DNA of 64,000 nucleotides. Source: Epiperipatus broadwayi. Its lineage: Eukaryota > Onychophora > Udeonychophora > Euonychophora > Peripatidae. The position numbers were made by a program, and so were the translations under genes. The notes under the pieces are model-generated. The model saw only the letters and a program-made list of their open reading frames with translations. It was not told the origin of the DNA and searched no databases. Positions within the stretch are counted from its first letter, which is position 1. Every line of letters starts with the position of its first letter. The stretch lies in assembly GCA_028023455.1 (NCBI GenBank), contig JAQFVV010012507.1, positions 1,747,456-1,811,455 on the forward strand. Reading direction: 5' to 3'. Below, piece by piece: positions 12,598 through 24,479 of the stretch.

Positions 12598-14479
12598 GAT
12601 CTCTATGGCAGAATGAACCATTTAATATTTTCTACAGTGGAAAGGAAAGGGTCGGTTTATTTGACACGGATTAGTCATATCAGGATTTTTGGTTGCTATG
12701 ACATCATAAATCGAAGCTTTGAATAATTGTCACTGGATGAAAACTTCACGAGAGTAATAAGTCTTTGTAGGACTAATACCAAAGTACCGTAACATCTCAT
12801 TGCATTTTTCCCATTTTTTAAATTTTTGTATATTTTTTTAGTATGCTTTTTTTTAAAAAAAAATTTAGAAATTTTACTGTTAATCTTACCATTGATAATT
12901 TCTGGTCCTGATGCATATTTTATTTTCATATGAATAGTTTTTTTATTTTTTAATTCAAAGAAACATGCTACTACTGATATTGTGTATATACATACACTTT
13001 GTTTTATAATAGGTTTGTTCACGATTGAATAATGCTTCTGCAATTAAATTTTCCTAATTTATAATTGTAAATAATAAATTGAAACATAAACAGAATAATC
13101 TCATAATTTTTCACAAAGATTTTTACAATTTCATTGCTAATAAATTTCTTTGAAATTTTTTTACATCTAGGATTTTGCTTAGAAACATATAAAGTTCCTA
13201 TTTGTCAAAAGATAGTTAATTGAAGTTTACTTATTTTTTATCCTTAATAATCAACTACATTATTCTGAAAATCAAAATAAAAACTCATTCTAACTCAACC
13301 TCTTTCATTTTTGCAAGATAATGTTTTAATTTTTCTAAAATTACCATGTGATTACTTTCTGATTAAATTATCTACTGTTACTAATTGAACCAATGAAAGA
13401 AAGTAGAAAAGTGTGGCAACATTATGGACATTCATTGTTTGGCACCAAGCCTACTAGAGTATTCATTTATGATTTATCTTTAAAGCGCATGTGCATTGGC
13501 TTAATCGCTAATATTACTATTACATAAAAAACATAGCACTATATAAAATAATATCTCATTATATAAACTCCATATTATAAATGAAAGCATATGTTAATAA
13601 GAAATTTTAGACCTTTTTTTTCATCAGTAAAAGTTAATAAAAATGCAATAAGATTTTATCTTTTAGATAAATATGATTGTTTTACAAAATATCAATTATC
13701 TAATTTTTGTTATTAAGTCTGATTTTTAAAATATTTGCTGTAGATTTGTCAAATAACTTGTGAAATATTTTGCATTATAAACTCGGATTCATGTATTACA
13801 TTTATTTCGTTAATAATTATTAAATTGTCTTCACTTATAATATTTAATGAATTTCTTATATTATTGTTTATTTTTTTTTGTATTTATTATTTATTTCTAA
13901 GTTAAAATGTATATGTACACATATCTCTATCTGGTGAAAAGAATATGCTTATGTATTACAAAAATAAAGAAATTAAAACATTGTCTGTAATATATTATTT
14001 TATAAGTAGAATTTTCATATAAAGTATACTTTAATAATGGATCACTATTTGTTTAATTCAATTGTATAAACCATGCAATACAGAATAGCTTGAGGAAGAT
14101 ATAAACTAGTGAAAATATTGGAGAGAAAAATAAACAAAAGCAAAAACAAAATGAAAATATTAAACTAAAATTATAATAGTAAAATAATTTAAGAATGTTA
14201 CAAAAGTCAATATAAGAAACAATAATGTGAAAAGTGTTTTAAGTCTTTAGCTATTTGCATTTTTTTTAACAGCATCTAGTGATGGGTTGGATTAAATATT
14301 TCAACTTTTATTCTTCATTATATTTACAGAAATTTCAAATTATTTGTTAGAAATATGTGTCTTTATAAATGAAAATTATTAAAAAAATTTTAATTTTAAT
14401 TTTGCAACTGAATGACATAATATTAATTAGAGCAATACATTTTTTTATTGAATGTTTATCACATTTCTGATAAATTATT
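12598..14479. other. AT-rich non-coding DNA
   Basis: A 115-codon minus-strand open frame near 12696-13043 is lysine-rich low-complexity translation with no family resemblance. Nothing else is recognised. Confidence 0.45.
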
Positions 14480-15115
14480 AAATTAAAAAAATAGATTTGT
14501 TTTAAATAAGTTTCTAATATCAAATGAATTATTGTTCAGATTATGTAAAGCTAAGAAAATTGTATTTAAAATTTTAAAATCCTATTTATAATTAAAAAAA
14601 CAACAACAACACAACTATATCTGCTGCAGTCAGTGTGAATATTTTCTTTTTCAGCTGACTATAAGTTGTAGTCATATGTTATTGATTTCTCTTTATTTTT
14701 CTTTTAAAAGTAAATATTTTCAAATAAAATCTAAATCTAACCACATTATTTTTTTGCAAAAATAAATATGCAAATATTTTTTGAAAAAAAATTATAACTA
14801 TATAAACAGACTATAGAAAATTTTATTTTATTTTCAAAATAAAAACAAAAAAATGAATATGATCAAAAACTCTCACAAGCACTTTCTATACAGAGAGCAA
14901 GCAACTAACAGCCAATATCTTTGTGGTCTCGTTAGCTCATTTGTAGTAGATTTCTCTATACAATATTGTCATTTTGATATTTTTTAAAATTAATAAATCA
15001 TTATTGTTATATTTCCAGTTTTTGCTATCAAATGAATGCAAACTGATAAAATAGTGCTAAAAATAACCACCAATGAGTGAGTTAAAGCCGAAGTGATCTA
15101 CAATCCCATCACATA
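14480..15115 (+). repeat. Unnamed dispersed repeat, copy 1
   Basis: This is collinear with 53490-54005. Shared anchors in the same order include ATTGTTCAGAT / ATTCAGAT, TTTCTTTTTCAG, AAATATTTTCAAAT.AAATCTAAAT, CATTTTGATAT, and GCCGAAGTGAT versus GCTGAAGTGAT. Copies differ by many substitutions and indels, so both are old. No coding capacity. Confidence 0.55.
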
Positions 15116-16087
15116 CTTTAGGGTTTTCTGTTATAGCCATTCAAAAGGTTAGTGTCATATTATAATTTTGCAGATCAGTGACAAGGACTGTAGATTGGAT
15201 TAAGAAAAAGTATTTTTTTTAATAAATACTTTTCCTGAATTTTGTAATATGGCATTTCCAAAATAGAATAATCTATTGAAAATAAAGGCAAATCTCTTGT
15301 AATAGAAGATTAAATGATGAATAGAATAATCCTTCATTAAGTGAAATTTACATTAAAAAATAGAAAATAAATTTTTGGAAGGCAATAATTAATATTGCAT
15401 AATAATGAAATTTTAAAACCATATATGTGAATCAATTGAACTTACTTATAAATAAAAGGCTATGAGGTAATTGCTTATGGAATACAAAAAAAAAAAAATT
15501 ATAACATTTTTTAACAAACTCTTATTAGAAATTAATTCTTATTTATATTAATTATAAATCTAAGTTTTTGAGCAATAAATAAATATATGTATTATAATCT
15601 TACAGTATCACTGAAATTGTATAATACAATCAAAAATAAAAAAAATATTGCATTTATTTTTTATAATTAAGCAAATATATTCATTACTGTCATTGGTTGT
15701 CATTTGTTGACTAGCATATAATATAATCAATATCAAGTACAAAAGTCGCATACTAATGCTTAAGAGAAAATATAAATTTAAAAAAACATTTAAAAATGGT
15801 TTCCCAAGCAGATTTTCTGATCAATGATTGTATAAAAATTCACTCACTTACACTTTGTCATTATTCTTACTAAGAAACAAAGCTAGTAAATTGTATAAAC
15901 AAACAGATATGCTCACACACATGAAACAATTTAATATAGAAATATAGAATAGAGTTATAAATCTGCTATTACAACACAAATATTTTAAAACAATTATATT
16001 TCAGATTACATTCTTATTATGGTGAAAGACAGACAGTTCTTATATCTTAATGTGTGTGTGCATGCATGTGTATATTTTAGATTTAGC
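15116..16087. other. AT-rich non-coding DNA
   Basis: Nothing recognised. Confidence 0.5.
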
Positions 16088-16216
16088 AAAGATTACTTTA
16101 GTTGTCAAGCATTGGTGGCCTAGTGGTTAGCATAGCTGCCTTCCAAGCAGCTGGCCCAGGTTCGCTTCCTGGTCTATGCATTTGACACATGAAAAAAAAA
16201 AAAGATTACTTTAGTT
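16088..16216 (+). mobile_element. Young tRNA-Gly-derived SINE / retroposed tRNA
   Basis: A perfect 16-base target-site duplication, AAAGATTACTTTAGTT, flanks the insert (16088-16103 and 16201-16216). Between them are a five-base leader, a 71-base tRNA-like body (16109-16179), the tail TTTGACACATG, and an A run that merges into the right duplication. Exact duplication plus poly(A) is the signature of LINE-mediated retroposition. The perfect duplication says the insertion is recent. The insert is under 100 bases, so it is either a minimal SINE or a retroposed tRNA transcript. Confidence 0.88.
16109..16179 (+). tRNA. tRNA-Gly(UCC)-like sequence inside the SINE
   Basis: Start GCATTGGTGGCC and A-box text GGCCTAGTGG match eukaryotic tRNA-Gly. 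The anticodon arm is perfect, GCTGC-CTTCCAA-GCAGC, with anticodon TCC. The T arm is perfect, CCAGG-TTCGCTT-CCTGG, and includes the B box. The acceptor stem pairs except for T-T at position 5 and a G-T at position 7. It is flanked by a target duplication and a poly(A) tail, so it is a retroposed copy. Whether it can still be transcribed by Pol III is open. Confidence 0.7.
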
Positions 16217-19200
16217 TGCTAAGATATTTAATAATATTTATTAAAATGCCAATTTAGATTTAATTGAAATAAATATCTGAGAACTTTATAGTTTTATGAT
16301 TTATTTATTTTAAATAAATAATTGTAATATGATTTTAAAATGAGGCAATTGAAAAAGCTTGAAATTATTATTTTTTTCTCTTCATTTTTGAAGGATTTCA
16401 TAAAAATTTACAGCATTGATTCAAAAATAATAGCATTTATAGTCTACATTTTAAAATAAAGTTGACAACTCTTTCAAATTTTCTTGGAAAAATTAGGAAA
16501 CTAATGCATAATGGGAAAAATGTCAGATGAGCAACAGGTATAGAAGCTGAATTTTGGAAAAAAATAGACTTCAAAAAATTGAATTGACATCGAAACTTAG
16601 GCAAATTAAAACAGTAAATAGCCATTTGTTTGTCTTTGTCATCATAATTGTCTGGGCTAACCCAGTCTAGGCATTTTGCTGTGCAAAATGTCTTCTTCTT
16701 ACTGTACTAAGATAAGGACGAACAACAACAACTAAATCAGAAACTCATTAATTAATTGATTATTATTTCAAGAAATCTAATTTATTGCAGTCAATTATTA
16801 ATGGAAAATGAATAAATTGACTCATGGAATTATATCTAACAATTTCCAATTAAATTGTTGGATTTCTTTAATTGAAAATAATAGTAAATGGTTGATAATT
16901 TTAGAAAATTATGTTTATCAGTGTCAAATAAGTTGTTGATATTTATTCTCAAAATATTGAAAAATAGCTGTTTTATTTTTTCAAAAATGTTTGTATTACA
17001 TTTCAATATTATGAATATCTCATCTTAAATTATGGATGGAAAAACTTTAAATAATAATTTTTTCTCATATATACTACTATAACCTTTGCCACTTGGAAAA
17101 ATACTGAACTTTAATTCAAAATGAATGAAAATCATCGTTTATGGATTATAATCTATTTACTTTATCATATATACAATCAGAATTATTTAGCACCATATAT
17201 TAAAAATCTATATACTAATGAATTAATAACATACTTCAAATGAAAGAAGTACTGAATACTAATCTTTTGAATAAAATTATATCTTTTCAAATGGATTAAA
17301 TTGCTTCATGTAATAAACTATTGGGACTTAAGAAAATGGATAATGGATTATGAATGCTGAATATTTAAACACCACTAATGGATTATAGATTATCAATGCA
17401 TATATTAAGAATGATAAATTTTCAAATTTAGAAACAAATTTTAAAATAGATTAGCATGTTAAATATAACTTACCTTGGATTAACAAGTGTGTTAAATGAA
17501 TTTATTAATCTTTATATTACATTTTATAAAGGATTACATTACCAAAAGGAGATTAATTGTGATTTATATCATCTTGAATTCTGTTAATTAAAGGTGTTTA
17601 TGAATTTCCAAGAACATTAGAGTATTGTCACGTATTAATATTTTATTGGAATACATTTTAAATCATTATAACAATTGGAGCATATACTGATAGATTATTT
17701 AGTAAATTTTATTATAATTGTTTCTCTATTAGTTTGTTAATATTATTATTAATGTAATAAAGAATATAACATCAGATATTATTATATGAATGGACATGTA
17801 ATATTTTTATTTAATATTATTATTGATAATATTGAACAGGATTAAATGTGATTTACCTTAGGTTTAGGTTGTATAAATACAAGTAGCTATTAAACTTATA
17901 TAAAACTTTGCTAGATCACAATTGTTATATGTTTTGTCAGTTCTTAAGTTTCAGCCTCAAAGTTAAATGAAGTTAATCATCCATATTTAGATAAGATCTG
18001 CAAGAAATATTTATATACATAATATGTAATAAGACATCCAAATGATCTAGTCTTATTACTAACATTTAAGCCTGCAAATGAATCCAGTAAAGGATCTTGA
18101 GGTTAAATAAATGAGCCCACTGTTATAAATATCATTTAGGTATGCTAAGCAATGATTGTATTTCTTTTAAAAAAGTGTAAACTTCTCAAGCATTATTAAG
18201 CGAAGTTGATGTAATAATTGATTAGTTGCAGAAACAAACTAATTAAGAATCAATAGAACATTTATCTGTTATGATAATTATTATTCTCCAGTATTTGAAT
18301 TGAGGATTTTTTTAAAATAATAGTCAATCTATTCCTATTTAATGAGTGTCTTTGCAACACTGCATGATAATACACTTTCATATCTCAAATTTGAAATTAG
18401 ATTTAGGAAACAAATATTAATATTCATTAGGTATTTGACATAATTTTCTTTATTGTTATTATTCACTTTATCATTTATTATATATTATATAATAAAGCAG
18501 TTGTTAATTTTTTAATACTTCTCCTTTGTGGTTCTTAATAAAGAAACATTGTCACTAATTATTTAAGAGTTACTTAAGCGATTAGATTATGCATAAATTT
18601 ATTTGGATTAAGTACATCATTATTATTTTATTTGATGCTATCTGACATACTCAGGTATTGGGTAAGATTATGTATATAAAATCCTTTTTACATTATCATA
18701 TCCTAAGATGAATTAACACACTTTAAATCCATGCATTTATTTTATTTTATTTAACCTTGAGATAAATCATTAGTCAACTTTTTATTTAAGCATTTATTAA
18801 TCTTAGATTAAATACAGATTAATTTATTCTTAGTTAGTTTATTATAGTAGGAATTATTAATTATATTTGCAAAATATTATTTTTTAAAATATAATAAGTC
18901 TAAGAATACAGTACTAGTGAATGAGATAACCCTAAGAATGGTCAGTTGCAACATCGATTGTTTCAATATATAATGCCAAATCTGATATTTATAGGTATAA
19001 AATTTGCTACAATAATGATGAAAGAAAGTTGAAGAAAAAGAAGAAATGTTCATAGTAATTATAAAATGTTATTAAGAAAAATTAATGTACAGAACATCTT
19101 CATTATTATTGTATTCTAAATATATTAACATGGTTATTTATTATTATTACTTTAAATTTTTTTTTTACACAAGTTTTCTGTAACCAACTGAGAAGAAAAT

Positions 19201-19555
19201 TGAGTTTAGAGTCTAATGAACATGTAATGTAATGACTGGAAATATGAATTTTAATGATATAATTTTGCAAGAAATTTTGACATATGTTCTGACATAACAT
19301 AAAACAAAAAGTAAATTTGATAAAGAAAAAGGAAGAATATCTTACTTTTGGATATTTTTACAATAAATAATGAATAAGTCAATGCACATGCACTTTAAAG
19401 ATTTTAAATAAATTGACTAGATTGCAGTAATTATTATAGAATATCATTACTGTTTTTTATAACAATGTTATTTTTAAGGATTTTGTTGAATAAGTTACCC
19501 CCAATTACAGAAGATTAGTTACAAGGGACTGTTATTTTAGAGAATCAAGGGACAC
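16217..19555. other. AT-rich non-coding DNA
   Basis: Long, very AT-rich stretch with no recognisable gene, RNA or sharp repeat boundary. Confidence 0.5.
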
Positions 19556-19559
19556 TGTA

Positions 19560-20540
19560 AATGTGTTTTTTTTTGCTGGCAGCACTTTCAGGAAATGTGT
19601 CATGAGCAGAGGAATGGTTTATATACTGCTTTTATGATCAAGTCAAGGCATTTAACTAAATTAATTGAACATGTCTCTGACATTATTTGAAATTAGTTGA
19701 TTATCCAACAATTTGAAATGAAAACCGATGTTCAGAAAGATGTATAGTTGCTCCAAGATTGTTTTTTATTTTTATAACACTTATGTCTGGAACTATTTAT
19801 AAATGATTGTGCTATTTTTCCAGTTGAAAAAGTGATCTTCAGAATTTACTTATAGTTTTGGATACAATATATAATAACTGGTTTAATAATTTATGTTCAA
19901 AAAGCTCAAATGTTTTTATCAAGCATGAATGAAAAATAAATTCTCAGAAAACTTTAGCTTTGGTAGTTATCAACTTGAGAAAGTAAGTCAGTTTAATATT
20001 TTATATTTTTATAAGTTGAAAGATGAACTTAAATTTTAAGGTGCAACCAAGACTCCAATGTGCTGCTGCTGCTATTTTTGACAAATTAAAAGATTACAGT
20101 TAAATATCTACTCAATTAAATTAGCTCCATATAGAATTATTATTTTACCTCATTTATTGTATGGAAATGAGATTGTGGTAATCCTATCAATGCAATATAA
20201 AAGCATTAGAAAATTTTCATTTAATGATACTCTGTAAAATTTTGAAAATGCAATGGCTTGATCATAAGATTGATCAAGATGTTTTTTATCTTGTTAGATG
20301 TGATGCAGTAGAGCCCACTGTTGTACATATATCTTTTTTATATTGGATATTTAAAACAAATGAATAATACCAAGATATCCTAAGATGGTATTTTATGGGA
20401 ACTGTGGCTTTTGTGATAGAGAAATAAAATTTATATTATAAAGATTGTCTGAGAGGCATTTTAACAATGCAACATTGATTATTTTCATTGAAAAGACATG
20501 GCAGAGAATAGAATGCATTGGATAACTACAATTAGGCATA
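19560..20540 (+). pseudogene. Decayed LINE, RT to C-terminal region
   Basis: Broken frames give, in order: CSERCIVAPRLFFIFIT near 19732-19790, which corresponds to the VRQGCVLAPTLFNIFI motif B segment of LINE RTs; then near 20105-20290 a stretch of the type TQLN.LHIELLFYLIYCMEM followed by KALENFHLMILCKIL and QWLDHKIDQDV, matching the C-terminal thumb region (usually ..VYRAVVLPLLLYG.E.W..LE.FH.R.LR.IL..RW.D). YFMGTVAF and YKDCLRG-like text follows near 20385-20460. No intact frame. The motif C region is hard to find. This is a different LINE family from 640-3540, judging by its C-terminal text. Confidence 0.65.
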
Positions 20541-23500
20541 GTGTTGAGTTATTTTAGAAAGAAAAGTTTTCTCCAACATTGAAAAATATCAAAATCAGAA
20601 AAATGTATTAGCATATTCTATATATAGACTTATTTGTGGTTCATCTTTAGAGTTGTTTTTTTTAAATTTTTTTTTCTTTTGGAATTGGGATGGCTATATT
20701 CATTTGTGGGTGTCTGTTACTGGTATTAATATCATGTATATTCGTTATTACTCTACAATGCTTTTTTTTTTTTTACAACCTAATATGACAATTTTGATTA
20801 GCCCATCAATCTTCTTCAGAACTTCTATTTATATCTCCAAATCTGTTGCTGGTATATAAAACTAAATTCATCAAAACCTAAACTAAGTATTCAAATTCAT
20901 AAGTAAATCAGTAGACAAAATTAAATTACAAATTCAGTATCTATAGTTTCTCTGCTGATATATATGTAAATTTTAAAATATAATAATAATAGATAGTAAT
21001 TATTAATTTATACATTAATTAAATAGAAATACTTTCGATTATGTTGTCATCATCATCAATTAAAATAACATAGTAAAAAAAAAGCTGACATCACGATTTA
21101 TCAAAAATTGTATATAATGTTATTAGCAGATTGTCTATCTTTTATACAATGTCTTTATTAGTAGATTGTGTATTTATTATACAATCTTTAAATTAGTTTA
21201 TAAATATTGCCTCTTTAATTTTTCTCTTTTTATGATGCCTTTTTTGCTTAATATATATATACATTATTATTATCCACTGTTATTATAATTTAAAATTTAC
21301 ATATGGTATTAACGGAAATGCCTGATAATTATTTATAACTAATTAAATCTTTCAAATTTGTAATATTTTTGTTTACTTGTACTATCATTCAGAATAAAAT
21401 CTTTCAGTCCCATCTCACTCGCTATTGTATTTGTCCTAAAATCATATTTTCTGAACATCCAGTAATACAGTTCAAGATTTATATTTTGTCACAAATGTGA
21501 AAGGTTTTATTGATTACAAACAATAGTATTTTTCTCATGAAATCAATTGAAGCATTCTTTCTCTTAATAAATAATATTCTTTTTTTTTTTTTTACATATA
21601 TATATAACATTTTCATATTTATAATTTTTCGTTTTTTTATAAAAAAATCTCAAAACCAAGTGTTTGTTTATTAAATGTATATATATCGGATTAGTGTGGA
21701 AATAGGGAGTATAGCAAGGGTGATACCAATCATCCTCATCAAAAGCATCAAGAAAAGCAATCAATATTTTAACTGCATGTACATACATAAGTGCTAAAAA
21801 TAACTATAAAAATATTTCTACATCAAAAGTCCCTGATCATCATATTAATGCTGATAGTTAGCAATATTCTTGACCATTAGATATTCTGATGATCTTAGAT
21901 AAACTAATGATTGTCCTAAAATATTTAATAAAATGAAATAATGTGGACTTTAAAGTTGATTTTTACTTTTGCGTCATCCAAACAACCCTATAGAGAATGA
22001 TTTGGATATCCAAACACACCCACCTACACATATATATCCAAGTATCATCATGAATGAACTAGTTTTGGGATTACAATGATCCTAGAGACTGCAAACGAGA
22101 GGAAATTTACATGCTATTTATTCTATTGTTAAATAATACAAATTCTTTAAAGCACAACTCTATGATGAAATCAGTAACCTACACCAGTAATTCATAATAC
22201 ACATAGAAGAATAGAGATCCACAAGAAAAATGAAATTGTTTTTTTAAAAACTTAATAAAGGTAATGAATAAATAAAAGAATAAAAAAATTTAGAAAATGA
22301 TAATGTGACAAACTCCAAGTTAATAAATATTGATTTAACTTTATTCTCTGCTGATTTTTCTTAATAAATTAACATTAAATCTAAATGATTTTTTTTTTTA
22401 CAATAGTACTAAAAATATTTCACTACAACAAATAAAATAATTTTAACTTGAACCTTTGCTCTTGGTTTTCTTTTTTTTTTGAAAATAAGAAAGTTTCCCC
22501 CTCCCCACATATAATTTTAATTAGTAAAAACAAATCTTCTAACAAGAGACTAGTTAAAAATCTTTTCAGTTATTCATTTCTTCACAAAATAACAGTCATA
22601 AATGTAGATATAGATACTACATATCTTGCTGAGAATATTTTTATCTTTTTTTAGTTCTTTTGTACTTGCTTAGTTGAATTTCTCTTTTTTTAAATATTGC
22701 AGATAGTAGTTTAGTCATTATTTTGACTGTTTTTTTTTATTTATTTAATTTTTTATTCATTTAAATTTTTCATCCTTTTCTTTTTGTAGTTCCAGGTTTC
22801 TAGTTTAGTAATTATTTTCACTTTAGATGAACACAAATTGAGAAAGTCATGATTTTGGATGAATCAGTTTATATGACTTCTTGAAAGGTTCCCAGAGGTA
22901 TTTTCTTTCTATATTCCTTTTTGTAAGATTGGTTACATGATTGGGTCAGTAATGAGTAGCTTTTAATAAACGCTTAGCTGATAATTATTGTAAACATAAT
23001 ATTATACATGTTTACAAATATCATTTCGTTTTTAACTAAGAGTGAGATCATTCTAGTCTCAGACTTCCAAGCTGATCTTCTGATTACAAAATTATTCCTA
23101 TTGAACTATTGAATTCTACTGTTCATATAGTTTTATCCAATCACATGGTTATTACAGAAATTACTGCATTATTTGTTGACCAGTTGATTTTCTTTTTTAA
23201 AAAAGATTTTTTTAAAAAAAAAATTTTAATTATACATCCATTTGAAAAACCTTTCAATTTTTCAGAGATAAACACCTTGATTCTTTTTATTTCTTTTAAA
23301 AAAAATATACTTATATATTACCTGATAAACAATTTTCCATTTCTTAAGCAATAAACATCTTAATTCTTTCTTATTTTTTTTTTTTTTTTAAAAAAAATAA
23401 AATGTATATAAAAATGAAACTACACAAGAAAAAAAAATACTATCTTTATATTCTTATTAAAAATGTCTAAAATTTTGTCACATGATTACGTATGTAGATA

Positions 23501-24095
23501 TTTTAGTAAATATAAACTGGTTAAATTCATATTTAACAATTAGTTTATTCTGTAGCTAACGTGAGAAGATATTTCTTCTCAATATATATAAATGATAAAA
23601 TAAAAAAAAACATATCACAAGTAAATGGTCATTGAATATTATATAACTACTGCTTCCAGAAAACTTAGTTGATAATTTTTTTCCATATTTGTTATATTTC
23701 TTGTATAAGCATGAGTGAAAACATTTTTTGAATCAAATCCATAGTTTTAAAAGTTATGCTTGAATTGCCACCATGACCTAATAGTAGTTTAAAGATATTG
23801 ATAATAGGCTATACAACTATATGATGTTTTTTCTCTCTGTGAGAAATTTTAAAATTATAGCCACAAAATAAAACAATATCAAGTTATTCTCACAATGGCA
23901 TGACAGTTATTATAGATATTCATTAGTCTATAGAGTATTTTGTGCCATGTTTGAGTTAATTATGTAATACAATAACTTTTTGAAATTCATTTATTATTAA
24001 ATATATTTTTATTAAAATTATCAGTTAATAATGTAACAGTAATATGATGATTTACTCTTCACTTTTCATTGTGTATTTTCTTATAGTATATATAT
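20541..24095. other. AT-rich non-coding DNA
   Basis: Near 21115-21200 a block of about 47 bases is duplicated in tandem (AGCAGATTGT / AGTAGATTGT). Otherwise only homopolymer runs and short low-complexity open frames. Confidence 0.5.
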
Positions 24096-24313
24096 ATGTT
24101 AAAACGAAGATTTGCACGGGTTAAATATATAAAATACATATTTTGCGGGTTCATCCGTGTTAAAAACTTTTAATACCAATACACTGACGTTTCGACTTGG
24201 TCACACAAGCCATCCACAGAGTTATAAAAAGGTAGAAAGACGGTTGTAGAGGCGCTACAATCACTGGTTTGAATAAAACATTAAAAATCCCACCAATAGC
24301 AAAAATGTTAAAT
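24096..24313 (-). repeat. PLE terminal repeat of copy A (non-coding 3' part)
   Basis: This is the 3' end of copy A. It is collinear with 26614-26831 (copy B) and, inverted, with 30340-30528 (copy C). It contains the hammerhead-like segment at 24183-24222 and, near its outer end, the ATG-containing stretch that becomes the start of the next element's ORF in a tandem array. Confidence 0.85.
24183..24222 (-). ncRNA. Hammerhead-like motif with interrupted core (copy A)
   Basis: Minus-strand text reads CTCTGTGGATGGCTTGTG, then TGACCAAGTCGAAACGTCAG. GGCTTG pairs with CAAGTC (one G-U) as a stem II, followed by the GAAAC element and a GTC cleavage-site-like triplet. ACGT could form stem III between two molecules. 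The 5' core is not CUGANGA: it reads CTG-TGG-ATGG, as if three bases were inserted and the last A changed. Activity is doubtful. Identical copies are at 26701-26740 and, on plus, 30433-30470. PLEs are known to carry hammerhead ribozymes. Confidence 0.35.
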
Positions 24314-24479
24314 TTAAGAATGTTTTTTAAAGAAATCTTTCCAAATAGGAGGAAGTTTGCACGTATCATCTCGCTTATTGATACAATCTGGCCTTTTAAG
24401 TATCTCAATGGCTTCTCTGATTTTGCATTGGTAGAGATTATCACATCTGGATATGATCCTGGTACTAGAAAAATCTATT

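Noticed and set aside
12696-13043. 115-codon minus-strand open frame
   Set aside because: Lysine- and isoleucine-rich low-complexity translation typical of AT-rich non-coding DNA; no family resemblance.
16109-16179. Functional tRNA-Gly gene
   Set aside because: Target duplication, poly(A) tail and an acceptor mismatch mark it as a retroposed copy; kept as tRNA-like only.
17200-18700. Possible degenerate minisatellite of TTAAT/GGATTA-like words
   Set aside because: Word reuse is what AT-rich sequence gives by chance; no consistent period could be found by eye.
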